DNA of 64,000 bases. Origin: DASQPA01 sp963757335. Its GTDB lineage: Bacteria > Acidobacteriota > Thermoanaerobaculia > Multivoradales > UBA5704. Shown here piece after piece: positions 52,023 to 60,081 of this stretch (its first letter is position 1; each line of letters begins with the position of its first letter). Under the pieces are notes generated by a model. It was not told the origin of the DNA and made no database searches. It saw only the letters and a list, made by a program, of their open reading frames with translations. The translations under genes were made by a program, and so were the position numbers. The stretch spans positions 496,001 through 560,000 of the forward strand of contig CAVWRJ010000013.1 of the NCBI GenBank assembly GCA_963757335.1, given 5' to 3'.

Positions 52023-52561
52023 GCCTTCTCGACCGTATCCTCGAGTACCTCACGAGTAAGGGAGTCCCTTCGGCGCTCATCGGTGGCTTCGCGCTCGCAG
52101 CGCACGGAGTCGCTCGGGCAACGGAGGACGTCGATTTTCTGGTCCTCGATCGATCTGTGCTCGACAAGCCTTTCTGGGAAGGCTGGGAGAATGTCGCAGA
52201 AGTCGAGATCCGGCGCGGTGACCTGGACGACCCCCTTGCAGGAGTGGTTCGCGTGCAGAGCGCCGGAGAGATCGTGGATCTCGTCGTCGGGCGGGAACCT
52301 TGGATGAAGGGAGTCCTGGACCGCCGGAGCGAGATCCACCTAAACTCCCGCGTCCTGCCGGCCGTGACCCGTGTCGATCTGGTGCTCTTGAAGCTCTTCG
52401 CGGGAGGTCCGCAGGATCTCCTGGATATCGAATTTCTCCTCGCTGCCGATACCGGAGGGCTCAAAGCCGAAGTCGAGGAGTTCCTGGAGGGACGCCGAGG
52501 TCTCCTGGTGGAGACATGGAAGCGGGTCCTGATGCGTTCGTCTGCAAATCCACCCTCTTAG
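52019..52561 (+). CDS. Nucleotidyltransferase-fold protein (AbiEii-like)
   Basis: 180 residues, TTG start coupled to the upstream small gene. The motif IGGFALAAHGVARATEDVDF near residue 20 has the GG and DxD pattern of the nucleotidyltransferase superfamily as found in AbiEii/AbiGii toxins and related proteins. LDRSVLDKPFW and VDLVLLKLFAGGPQDLLDIEFLL match the downstream part of that family. Likely the catalytic half of a toxin-antitoxin-type pair. Array D lies just upstream of the pair, as array B lies upstream of the MNT/HEPN pair. Confidence 0.8.
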   Translation: MSLLDRILEYLTSKGVPSALIGGFALAAHGVARATEDVDFLVLDRSVLDKPFWEGWENVAEVEIRRGDLDDPLAGVVRVQSAGEIVDLVVGREPWMKGVLDRRSEIHLNSRVLPAVTRVDLVLLKLFAGGPQDLLDIEFLLAADTGGLKAEVEEFLEGRRGLLVETWKRVLMRSSANPPS

Positions 52562-52772
52562 CCGCTGTGCAGATTCACCTCCGACGAGCTTCCTCCTCGC
52601 AACAGTCCGAGCACCCCCTTACTTGGGCGGAGAAATCCAGCCTGACCGCTTCTTCACCAAGTCTGTCAGTACCAATTGGGCTTGGCCTCTAATATCGCAG
52701 CCCTACGCTTAACTCGAGTCTCCAACTTAAGCCGCGCAGGCGCCCCGAGTTCAGTTTTATTGATCTCGAGGC

Positions 52773-52801
52773 TTGACATCTTCTCAGACAAGGCATATAA
52801 A
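52773..52801 (+). promoter_or_regulatory. Strong sigma-70 promoter of the DGQHR gene
   Basis: Consensus TTGACA (52773-52778), exact 17-bp spacer, TATAAA (52796-52801). This is the best promoter in the window and lies in lower-GC DNA. Within the gene-free stretch 52562-52929. Confidence 0.75.
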
Positions 52802-52807
52802 CAAGAA

Positions 52808-52836
52808 GCGCCTGGTTGGGTGGGCCAACCAGGCGC
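52808..52836 (+). promoter_or_regulatory. 12-bp hairpin at the predicted 5' end of the DGQHR transcript
   Basis: Perfect stem GCGCCTGGTTGG/CCAACCAGGCGC with a 5-base loop, starting about 7 bases after the -10, so it would form the very 5' end of the mRNA. It may stabilise or regulate the transcript, or act as a terminator for the opposite strand. The rest of 52562-52929 shows nothing further. Confidence 0.5.
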
Positions 52837-52929
52837 AGCGGACTTAGCCCGGACGGTATCCAGACCTATTCGCTTCTCAAGGGTACCCGAAGGGCCCCAA
52901 TCGCGGCAAGTGCCGCAGGGAGCTTTAAA

Positions 52930-54069
52930 ATGCTTAACCCTACCGACGGACACATCGTTGCTGGCGTTGTGCTCGACAAACACAGGTTCCTCGGCAAAAT
53001 GAAGGGTGCGCAATTACTCCAAGTAGCGCTTGACCCAAGGAAGACAGAAGACCTCAAGCAAGTGGCCGCCAGTACAGAGTTGGAGGATCTCCGGCGAATC
53101 AGAACTGATCTTCAGAGGCTATTCGAGGGAGCGAAGGCTCGTAATGTGGAGCCATATGCTCAGTACATTGTCGATGTCTATGCAGGGACTGCAGGGATGG
53201 CGCCACCAATTATTCTATTCACCGAGCAGGAGCTTCCGGTCGATGAGCAAAATGGCGGTACCGCTTTCGCTCAAATACCATATGGAACTCAGGTTGTCGC
53301 AATAGATGGAGAGACCCAACTGGCAGCTAGGTTCGAGGCTGCAAATATCAATCCCGCTACAAAACAAGAATTCGTGCCAGTGGTCATTTGCCACGGGCTC
53401 ACTCTTGAATGGGGGCGGCAGGTTTTCCATGACCTCAACACTCTTGGCGTTCAGCCAAATTCCGCATTGAGTATTTCCATGGATCAACGAGATCCATTGA
53501 CCTACGTGGCTCGACAAGTCGAGAAGCAGGTGCCATTCTTTGCCGGCCGCGTGAACATGGTTCGCCGCCAACTGGGCCGAAATGACAAGCATGTAGTCAC
53601 CATTACGGCCATCCGGGGTGCGTGCGTAACTCTCGCTGAAGGCATCGGCGGTATCCGACACGGTGCACGACCCGTTCAAGTTGATCCGGCCCAGCTTGGC
53701 GGGATCGAAAATGTGGCTATTGAATGGTTTACTGCAGTAGCTGAGGCATTCGGAGCCTCGATCGAGGATCGTGATCGCACTGTCTCTAGTTCACCGGCAG
53801 TTCTGGCCGCTATCGGAGCAATCGGCCATGAACTAATCCACATATCGGATGCGCAGGTTCGTGCTGAAAAACGAGATGAGCTAATTGACAAGCTCCGGTT
53901 GGTAAAGTGGGGCAAGGACAAAACCTGGGAGGGTATCGCAGGCAAGTTCAGTCCGAAGGGAAAATTCTCAGTGGGAGGATCGAAGGAGACGGCCTATGCG
54001 GTCTATGCCGCTCTGACGAACCGCGACGACAGAGGCTACAAACAAATCCGAGAGGCTGCTGCGGCCTAA
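52930..54069 (+). CDS. DGQHR-domain (DndB-like) protein
   Basis: 379 residues from ATG 52930 (GGGAG 8 bases upstream). Residues ~120-150 carry VVAIDGETQLAARFEA, a variant of the DGQHR motif of ParB-related DndB/DGQHR proteins; VFHDLNTLGVQPNSALSISM and the region after it also fit. DndB controls phosphorothioate DNA modification genes in studied systems, and related stand-alone DGQHR proteins are linked to defence islands. No dndACDE or restriction partners are present. Base composition and codon use are clearly less GC-rich than the flanks, and the gene has its own consensus promoter and terminator, indicating recent transfer as a single cargo gene. Confidence 0.75.
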   Translation: MLNPTDGHIVAGVVLDKHRFLGKMKGAQLLQVALDPRKTEDLKQVAASTELEDLRRIRTDLQRLFEGAKARNVEPYAQYIVDVYAGTAGMAPPIILFTEQELPVDEQNGGTAFAQIPYGTQVVAIDGETQLAARFEAANINPATKQEFVPVVICHGLTLEWGRQVFHDLNTLGVQPNSALSISMDQRDPLTYVARQVEKQVPFFAGRVNMVRRQLGRNDKHVVTITAIRGACVTLAEGIGGIRHGARPVQVDPAQLGGIENVAIEWFTAVAEAFGASIEDRDRTVSSSPAVLAAIGAIGHELIHISDAQVRAEKRDELIDKLRLVKWGKDKTWEGIAGKFSPKGKFSVGGSKETAYAVYAALTNRDDRGYKQIREAAAA

Positions 54070-54075
54070 TTCGGA

Positions 54076-54100
54076 AGGCCGGCGGCTCAGCCGCCGGCCT
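54076..54100 (+). terminator. Terminator after the DGQHR gene
   Basis: Perfect palindrome AGGCCGGCGG-CTCAG-CCGCCGGCCT 6 bases after the stop, followed by CTTCATTTCC. Strong stem with a modest T content downstream. Confidence 0.7.
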
Positions 54101-54181
54101 CTTCATTTCCTATCCCATGCTGCTTCCACGCCTCTACCCTCCAACTTTGCGCCCGTCCCGCCTCGCTATTGTTTAGAAATC

Positions 54182-54301
54182 ATGTCATCCATTGAGGGGA
54201 TGCGCGTCGGCTGCACCAAGCAGCTCTGCTCAGTGGCCTCCTACTGCTGTCGGTGCATCACGGCGGGCGCCATCGACTGCTCCTCCTGCGCCGGCTGCTG
54301 A
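54182..54301 (+). CDS. Candidate Cys-rich 39-residue peptide
   Basis: Open frame from ATG 54182 to TGA 54299-54301. Eight of 39 residues are Cys (positions 11, 16, 22, 23, 25, 33, 36, 39), ending CSSCAGC. It follows the low-GC DGQHR island and its terminator. No good ribosome site is visible, so translation is uncertain. If real it could be a metal-binding peptide, a disulfide-rich secreted peptide or a RiPP precursor. No modifying enzymes are nearby. Confidence 0.3.
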   Translation: MSSIEGMRVGCTKQLCSVASYCCRCITAGAIDCSSCAGC

Positions 54302-54313
54302 CCTCTCGCGATC

Positions 54314-55720
54314 CTACCCAGCCGGCGGGGAACCCGGAACCCTCTTCGCCAACTCCTCTCCCCCGTACCGCCGATTCAGCACCATCCCCGTGACCTTTCC
54401 ATCCTTGTCCACCACGAACCTCAGGCGGTCCATCGTCTCCCGGTAGAAGAACTCGTTTCCTCCCGCCGGCAGGATTTCGAGCTTGGGGTAGCCCGCTCGC
54501 TGAGTGAAGAGATGGTCTCCCTCGCGGCTCACCATCCGGCTGGTCGTGGGGTCGACCTGGTACATCCCCACATAGCGATCGAGGACCTCGGGGGCGAGCG
54601 GGACGGTCTTCCTCTCTTCCAGGGGCTTGCCGATCGCCTGGGCGGCGAGGCGGACGGCGAGGGTGGCGGGGCTCGGCTGGTGCTCCAGGGCGTTCGAGAG
54701 GATGACGATCAGGAGGTGGTCCTCGGGCAGGCGGAGGATCTCGGACTTGAAACCGTTCAAAACCCCGTCGTGCTCCTCCAACCGGTGGCCCTCGTAGGTC
54801 CAGAGCTCCCAGCCGTAGCCGTAGTTGGTGGAGCGGCCGTCCTTCAGATGGAAGGGGCTGAACATGCGGTCGAGGAGGTCTCTGCGGAGGAGCCCACCCT
54901 TCGTCAGGGCGTGCTCCCACCGAGCCAGGTCGTCGACCGTCGAGAGGAGCCCGCCGTCCGCCTGGGCCTGGTTGCCGGCCAGGGGGAGCGCGTTCCGATA
55001 GTGGCCGGTGGGGCCGTCGTAGCCCGCGGCCCTTCCGGGGACGATCGCCCCCCAATCGGCATAGGCGGTGTGGGTCAGGCTGAGCGGTTTCAAGAGGTTC
55101 TCGGCGACCCAGGTGGCATAGGGCTGGCCGGTGATCTTCTCCAGGATGATTCCCAGGAGGAGATAGCCCGAGTTGTCGTAGAGCCACTTCTCTCCTGGCG
55201 CGAAATCGAGCGGCTGGTCTTTGACCCGGTCGAGGATCTGGGAGACCGAAAAGCCCTCGAAGCTGCCGTCCTTCCAGGCGGGAAGATCGGTGTAGTTCTT
55301 GATCCCTGAGGTGTGGGTGAGGAGGTTTTCGATCGTGATCCGCTGCCCGTGGGTCGGATAGTCGGGAAGGAAACGGGTGAGGTCGTCGCTCAGGGCCAGC
55401 TTCCCCTGCTGGACCTGTTGGAGGATGGCCAGGGCGGTGAACTGCTTGGTGAGCGAGCCGATCCGGAAGACCATGTCGGGCCGGAGCGGCACCCCGAGCT
55501 CCAGATGGGCCAGGCCGTAGGCCTTCCGCAGGAGCACCTGGCCGTCCTTCTCGACGAGCACCGCCGCTCCCGGCTCGGCGGGAGGGTAGGTCTGGGCGAG
55601 GAGCCGGTCGAAGCTGCCCGCGAGGTCCGCGGGAGGGGCCACGGGGCGGGCGGGGGCCGAGGAACCGAGGAGGAGCAGGAGCAGCGCCAGGACGAGCGGA
55701 GTCCGACGACGGTGCCGCAT
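54314..55720 (-). CDS. Serine hydrolase of the beta-lactamase/esterase class (class C-like)
   Basis: 468 residues from ATG 55720, two bases after the D-aminoacylase stop, hence coupled. Signal peptide (LVLALLLLLLGSSAPA). Catalytic SxxK in FRIGSLTKQFTALAIL (~residue 80), YxN in WLYDNSGYLLLG (~175) and a third motif HDGV near residue 315, the layout of beta-lactamase-related esterases and D-amino-acid peptidases. A C-terminal ~110-residue DUF3471-like part (LDRYVGMYQVDP, LRFVVDKDGKVTGMVL) follows. With the adjacent N-acyl-D-amino-acid deacylase it suggests processing of D-amino-acid-containing peptides or cell-wall fragments. Confidence 0.9.
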   Translation of the reverse strand: MRHRRRTPLVLALLLLLLGSSAPARPVAPPADLAGSFDRLLAQTYPPAEPGAAVLVEKDGQVLLRKAYGLAHLELGVPLRPDMVFRIGSLTKQFTALAILQQVQQGKLALSDDLTRFLPDYPTHGQRITIENLLTHTSGIKNYTDLPAWKDGSFEGFSVSQILDRVKDQPLDFAPGEKWLYDNSGYLLLGIILEKITGQPYATWVAENLLKPLSLTHTAYADWGAIVPGRAAGYDGPTGHYRNALPLAGNQAQADGGLLSTVDDLARWEHALTKGGLLRRDLLDRMFSPFHLKDGRSTNYGYGWELWTYEGHRLEEHDGVLNGFKSEILRLPEDHLLIVILSNALEHQPSPATLAVRLAAQAIGKPLEERKTVPLAPEVLDRYVGMYQVDPTTSRMVSREGDHLFTQRAGYPKLEILPAGGNEFFYRETMDRLRFVVDKDGKVTGMVLNRRYGGEELAKRVPGSPPAG

Positions 55721-55722
55721 GG

Positions 55723-57460
55723 CTAGCGGCGGTTCGCCGGCCCGTTCGGCGACCCGTTCTGCGGCCGATACCCCGGTCCCCGCAGCACCTTCCCGGGCAG
55801 CGCGCCGGTCGTCTTTCCGCCCTCGATCACCGGCACGCCGTTGACCAGCACGTATCTCCATCCCCTACCGAGAGCTGGTTGGGGTTCTCGAAGGTGGCGA
55901 CATCGTGGATCGTCGCGGGATCGAAGACCACCACGTCCGCCCACATCCCCTGCTTGAGGACCCCGCGGTCGGTCAGGCGGAGGCGCTGGGCGGGGAGGGC
56001 CGAGAACTTGCGGATGGCCTCGGGGAGCGTGAGCTGCCCGTCCTCGCGCACGTACTTCCTCAAGATGCGGGGGAAGGTGCCGTAGGCGCGCGGGTGGGGG
56101 TGCTCCTTGCCGAGGGGACCGGTCGGGAGCGGTGCCCTGGGAGTCGTTGCAGATCGACACCCAGGGCTGCTTGAGGGCCAGCGGCGACGTCCGGCTCGGA
56201 CATGCCGAAGACCGCGACCTCGGTGTAGCCGTGGTCCTCGATCAGGAGGTCGAAGAGGGTCTCGATCGGCTCTTTGCCGCGGAGCTTGGCGATCTCGGCC
56301 AGGGTCTTGCCCTGGAGCGGCACGAGCGCCGGGTTCTGGAAGACCGAGAGCAGGATCCCCTCGGGGCCGGGGACCTCCTGCCACTCGTTGTCCCAGCCGG
56401 TCGGTCGTGGCCGATTCCATCTCCTTGCGGATGCGGGCCCGGGTCGTGGGGTCCTTCAGGCGCGCGATCATCCTGTCGTCGCCCCCCTCGTGCGCCCAGG
56501 GCGGGACGAAGGCGGAGAAGGAGTTGAACCAGGCCGGATAGGCGTAGGTGTCGGCGGTGATGTCGACGCCGCCGCGGCGCGCGCCTCGGCGATCTTCTTG
56601 ACGATGTCCGGCATCCGCCCCCAGTTGCGCTTGCCGGCGGCTTTCAGGTGCCAGATCTCGACCGGGGTCTTGCGCCTCGCGGGCGATGCGGATCGCCTCG
56701 TCGATCGCCGCCAGCACGGCGTCGCTCTCGCTCCGCATGTGGGTGGCGTAGATGCCGCCGTAGCGGGCGCTCTCGGCGGCCAGCGCGATCAGCTCCTCGG
56801 TCGAGGCGTAGGGCGCGGGCGCGTACTGGAGGGAGGTCGAGACCCCCACCGCCCCCTGCTCCATGGCCTCCCGCACGAGGGCCTTCATCCGCTCCAGCTC
56901 CGCCGGCGTCGCCGGCCGGTTCTCCTCGCCGACCACCAGCCGCCGCACCTGGGTGGCGCCGACGTAGGTCGCGAGGTTGATCCCCATCCCCTGCTTTTCC
57001 AGCCGGGCGAAGTACTGGCCGAAGGTCCGCCAGTCGGCGGTGATCCCCATGTGGTCGTAGCCCCGCCGGTCCGTCGGCCACCAGGGCATCGGAGAGCGGC
57101 GCCGATCGAGCCGCCCTCGCCGGTCGATCTCGGTGGTGATCCCCTGGAAGATCTTGGACGGCAGGCGCGGCTCGACGAGGATGGTGAGCTCCGACTGCCC
57201 CAGCATGTCGATGAACCCGGGCGCCACGACCTTCCCCGCGACGTCGATCCGCCGCTTGGCCGGCGCCCCGGCCAGATTGCCGATCGCCGCGATCCGCCCG
57301 TCCCGGATGCCGACGTCCCCCGAGTACCAGGGGGAGCCCGTGCCGTCGACGACGTGGCCGTGCTCGAGGACGAGGTCGAAGGGGGGGACCTCTTGGGCCG
57401 GGAGGCTTCCGGCGAGAGGAGGAGCAGCGCGAGGGCAGCGGGCCAGGCGAGCCGGGTCAT
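55723..57460 (-). pseudogene. N-acyl-D-amino-acid deacylase (D-aminoacylase), about ten frameshifts
   Basis: Amidohydrolase family. Start ATG 57460 with AAGGAG 7 bases upstream and a signal peptide (LAWPAALALLLL). Conserved blocks appear in alternating frames: FDLVLEHGHVVDGTGSPWY, VVAPGFIDMLGQSELTIL, GEGGSI, VGVSTSLQYAPAPYASTEEL, GGIYATHMRSESDAV (metal His), VDITADTYAYPAW, PALVPLQGKTLAEIAKLRGK, WVSICNDSQG, HPRAYGTFPRIL, ADVVVFDPATIHDVATFENP, YVLVNGVPVIEGGK and LRGPGYRP. Most shifts are single extra G or C bases (for example near 57123, 57104, 57077, 56671, 56398, 56183, 56126 and 55863-55868). The protein is well conserved across every break, and flanking genes are intact. That suggests local assembly error or very recent decay. 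Confidence 0.85.
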
Positions 57461-57540
57461 GCGGGTCTCCTTCTATCCATGCCCCAGGGTGAGGCGGGGG
57501 GTGAACCGGGGGATTATGGCATTGCGGGGATCTGGAACGA

Positions 57541-58062
57541 CTACAGCCGGCCGCGGCGCTGCCGCGCTCGCTGGCGGAGCCCTCGGAGGGCATAGCCGAG
57601 GAGAGCGATAGTCACGATCAGCTCGGCCACCGCGGGCAGGAGGGGCGGCCGCTGCAAGACCGACCGGCCCGGCTCGGCCGGATCGTAGTAGACGGTGAAC
57701 GGGCCCCGCGGCACCTCCGAGACCGCCTCGGTGCCCACGTAGGACTGCCCCGCCGCGGTGTACCGGTAGAGGATCGACTCCCGCCGCTGGGTAAAGAGGC
57801 GGAACTTCTTCTCCTGGCGGGAAAAGGTGGCCGGAGAGATCTGCCGCTGGACCCCTTCCAAGGTCGCCGGGACCGCCTGGTAGCCCCGGGTGTTGGCGAG
57901 CTGCGAAAGCTGGGGAATGACGTAGAGGAAGGCACAGACCCCGAGCACCCCGACGGCCAGGGCGATCCACTCCTGGCGCCGGGTCAGATCGGGCCGCGGC
58001 GCCTCCCGCGAGAGGGGACCCGGATCGGCGGAGCGCGGTGGACGGCGGGAGGAGCTGCTCAT
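57541..58062 (-). CDS. DUF3592-like membrane protein
   Basis: 173 residues, ATG 58062 with AGAGGT upstream. A Pro/Arg/Ser-rich N-terminus (~30), a membrane span (~32-52), an extracytoplasmic beta-rich part with YRYTAAGQSYVGTE and GPFTVYYDPAEPGRSVL, which are DUF3592 hallmarks, and a second span (~140-160) before a basic tail. Function unknown. Confidence 0.75.
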   Translation of the reverse strand: MSSSSRRPPRSADPGPLSREAPRPDLTRRQEWIALAVGVLGVCAFLYVIPQLSQLANTRGYQAVPATLEGVQRQISPATFSRQEKKFRLFTQRRESILYRYTAAGQSYVGTEAVSEVPRGPFTVYYDPAEPGRSVLQRPPLLPAVAELIVTIALLGYALRGLRQRARQRRGRL

Positions 58063-58125
58063 CGGTGGGACCTCTTCAGAGCTGGCATAGAGGCGTCACT
58101 ATATCGCGGTCCACAGTTCAAAAAT

Positions 58126-58154
58126 TTGACTTATTCTAAATTCTGGTCCATGAT
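58126..58154 (+). promoter_or_regulatory. Promoter of the 122-residue hypothetical gene
   Basis: TTGACT (58126-58131), exact 17-bp spacer, CATGAT (58149-58154), in a short AT-rich patch. Downstream, ACATGT occurs twice with 6 bases between, a possible operator-like pair at about 58164-58181. Confidence 0.5.
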
Positions 58155-58201
58155 GGATCGAAACATGTCTTTGTACATGTCGTTTAGCACAGGGAGAGCG
58201 C

Positions 58202-58570
58202 ATGTCGTGGAAAAGCCTGGGTCCCGGTAAGTTCAGCTTCAGTGGCGCCATCATCCCCTGGGCGGAGCAGTTTCAGAAGTGGTTTCAAGAAGATACCAAA
58301 AACAACAAGGGAATCGTCTACGAATCCTATTTTTCCGCTCTGGTCTTCTCCTACGCGCGGTTCGCGAAGGAAAAGTGGAACTCGGAGTGGCTCGGCGGCC
58401 GGAAGGTGCGTGCGCTCGACGCCTTCGTCGAAACCGAAGAGGACGGAACGCTCAAAGTAAAGCTTTTCGACACGCTCGACTATCTGGCGGAAAACCTTTC
58501 GCACGACGACCGGAATGCCTGGGAGAAACAGTGCCGGGCCCAGGCGAAATCCACTTTGAAGATCGCCTGA
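58202..58570 (+). CDS. Hypothetical soluble protein
   Basis: 122 residues, no signal or membrane span, rich in aromatics and Lys/Glu (GAIIPWAEQFQKWFQEDTKN, YESYFSALVFSYARFAKEKW). Preceded by GGGAG and a convincing promoter, so it is likely expressed. I do not recognise the family; predicted mainly helical. The next gene converges on it from the minus strand. Confidence 0.65.
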   Translation: MSWKSLGPGKFSFSGAIIPWAEQFQKWFQEDTKNNKGIVYESYFSALVFSYARFAKEKWNSEWLGGRKVRALDAFVETEEDGTLKVKLFDTLDYLAENLSHDDRNAWEKQCRAQAKSTLKIA

Positions 58571-58607
58571 AGCCTCGCCTCTTCCCCTCTCCTCGCCCGA
58601 AGCCGGA

Positions 58608-59318
58608 TCACCCCGGCTGCTGCCAGAGCCTGACCCCGCCCAGAAGCCCCGCGACGTTCTCGACGATCTTGACGTTCGCCGGCAGGGCGAAGTGGATGTC
58701 CTTCGAATTGCCGCCGCCTAAATAAAGGGTGCGGTAGTTGAAGATCCGCGAGAGCTGCTCGATCACCTTCACCACCCGCCGGTTCCAGCGCTTCTTGCCC
58801 ATCTTCTGGAGCGCCGCGTTGCCCACCAGATCCTCGTAGGTCTTCTTCTTTTTAAAGGGATGGTGGGCCATCTCGATGTTGGGCACATAGTGGCCGTCGA
58901 TGTAGAGCGCGAACCCCATGCCGGTGCCCAAGGTCACGACCAGCTCGGTCCCCTTGCCCTCGATCACCGCGAGCCCCTGGACGCCGGCGTCGTTCGCCAC
59001 CCGCACAGGCTTGGCGGTAAGCTCCTCGAGCGATCCCTGCAAGTTGAAGTTCGCCCAGGCCTTGTCGAGGTTGGGAGCGGTCAGGGTCACCCCCTCGACC
59101 ACGACACCGGGGAAACCCACCGCCACCCGGTCGAAAGGGGGCATCTGGCCGACGATCTCCTTCAAGGCCCCAAGCACCGCTTCCGGTGTCGCCGGATGGG
59201 GGGTCTCCACCCGCACCCGCTCGCAGGTGGGTTTATCCGTAAGGTCGGCGGTCAGCCCCTTGAGGCCGGTGCCCCCGATGTCCAGACAGAGTGTGATGAC
59301 GGGCTTGGTCTTCGCCAT
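58608..59318 (-). CDS. ROK-family sugar kinase resembling polyphosphate glucokinase
   Basis: 236 residues. Phosphate-binding start ITLCLDIGGTGLKGL (~residue 10), VAVGFPGVVVEGV (~65), VRVANDAGVQGLAVIEGKG (~105) and ELVVTLGTGMGFALYIDGH (~128). Then IEMAHHPFKKKKTYEDLVG, which closely matches polyphosphate glucokinases rather than zinc-containing ROK repressors/kinases. Phosphorylates glucose, probably with polyphosphate and/or ATP as donor. Single gene unit. Confidence 0.88.
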   Translation of the reverse strand: MAKTKPVITLCLDIGGTGLKGLTADLTDKPTCERVRVETPHPATPEAVLGALKEIVGQMPPFDRVAVGFPGVVVEGVTLTAPNLDKAWANFNLQGSLEELTAKPVRVANDAGVQGLAVIEGKGTELVVTLGTGMGFALYIDGHYVPNIEMAHHPFKKKKTYEDLVGNAALQKMGKKRWNRRVVKVIEQLSRIFNYRTLYLGGGNSKDIHFALPANVKIVENVAGLLGGVRLWQQPG

Positions 59319-59403
59319 GAGGTCTCCCTTGGGCCTTGAGCTGCAGGGCCGGTTGAGGGGGGATCCTATCGCACCGCTCCGGATCGAGCGTGAAACCCAG
59401 GTC

Positions 59404-59739
59404 TCAAAGGAATTCCACCCTGCCCTGGATCTCCCCAGCCGTCAGCACCTCGTAGAGGAAGATCAGCCGCCGAATCATTTCGCCGACCGAGTAGGCAGTC
59501 TTATGGCAGTAGACGATCCCGGAGTGATGGGAGCCCTGACCGGCGAGGCGGAGGAAGTCGGCATCGTGGGTGACGAGGACCCTCTGCGAGGTTCGGGCGT
59601 AGTCCAGATGGACCAGATCGCTCCTGCTGAGCAGGCCGGCCTCGACCGTGGTCGTGACATCGATCCCGTGCCGGCGTAGTCCGCGGGCGATTGCGGGATC
59701 GATATGTTCGTCGAGATGAAAGCGGATCCGCTCAGCCAA
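59404..59739 (-). CDS. DUF5615 PIN-like nuclease (toxin candidate)
   Basis: 111 residues. Starts ERIRFHLDEHIDPAIARGLR with the acidic residue of the PIN-like core, then GIDVTTTVEAGL, RVLVTHDADFLRLA and GIVYCHKTAYSVGEM, the characteristic DUF5615 motif order. These Mut7-C/PIN-like proteins pair with DUF433 antitoxins, as here (8-base overlap). Confidence 0.9.
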   Translation of the reverse strand: MAERIRFHLDEHIDPAIARGLRRHGIDVTTTVEAGLLSRSDLVHLDYARTSQRVLVTHDADFLRLAGQGSHHSGIVYCHKTAYSVGEMIRRLIFLYEVLTAGEIQGRVEFL

Positions 59740-60043
59740 GGCTGAGGGCTTTCAGCTTCTCCCGCAAAGGGGAGACGTTCCGCCGCTCGAAAGCCTCGGC
59801 AAAGGCCCTGTCCTCTTCGATCGAGCGATCGATTTCGACCTGATGCTCGTAGTAGTAGGCCATCGCGGCATGGAGGGCGGCCAGAGGCAGATCGTAGGTT
59901 CCCGCGACCTCGGCTAACGGCTGGCCCAGGCGAAGATGCATCAGGACGATGTCGTCGACGCTGATGCGACCCCCGGCAAGGCAGACCTTCCCGCCCCGCA
60001 CGCCGGAAGTGGAATCGAGGTATTGCGTGAGCAGGGCTTCCAT
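59732..60043 (-). CDS. DUF433 antitoxin-like DNA-binding protein
   Basis: 103 residues from ATG 60043. DUF433 core: CLAGGRISVDDIVLMHLRLG and LPLAALHAAMAYYYEHQVEID, a winged-helix-like DNA-binding fold that usually autoregulates the pair. GGAGAGG lies about 9 bases upstream. Its stop overlaps the start of the DUF5615 toxin by 8 bases. The open frame extends far upstream, but antisense to the ABC exporter. Confidence 0.9.
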   Translation of the reverse strand: MEALLTQYLDSTSGVRGGKVCLAGGRISVDDIVLMHLRLGQPLAEVAGTYDLPLAALHAAMAYYYEHQVEIDRSIEEDRAFAEAFERRNVSPLREKLKALSLG

Positions 60044-60081
60044 AGGTGGCCTCTCCAGGGCCGATTGTATCTCATGGGCCC

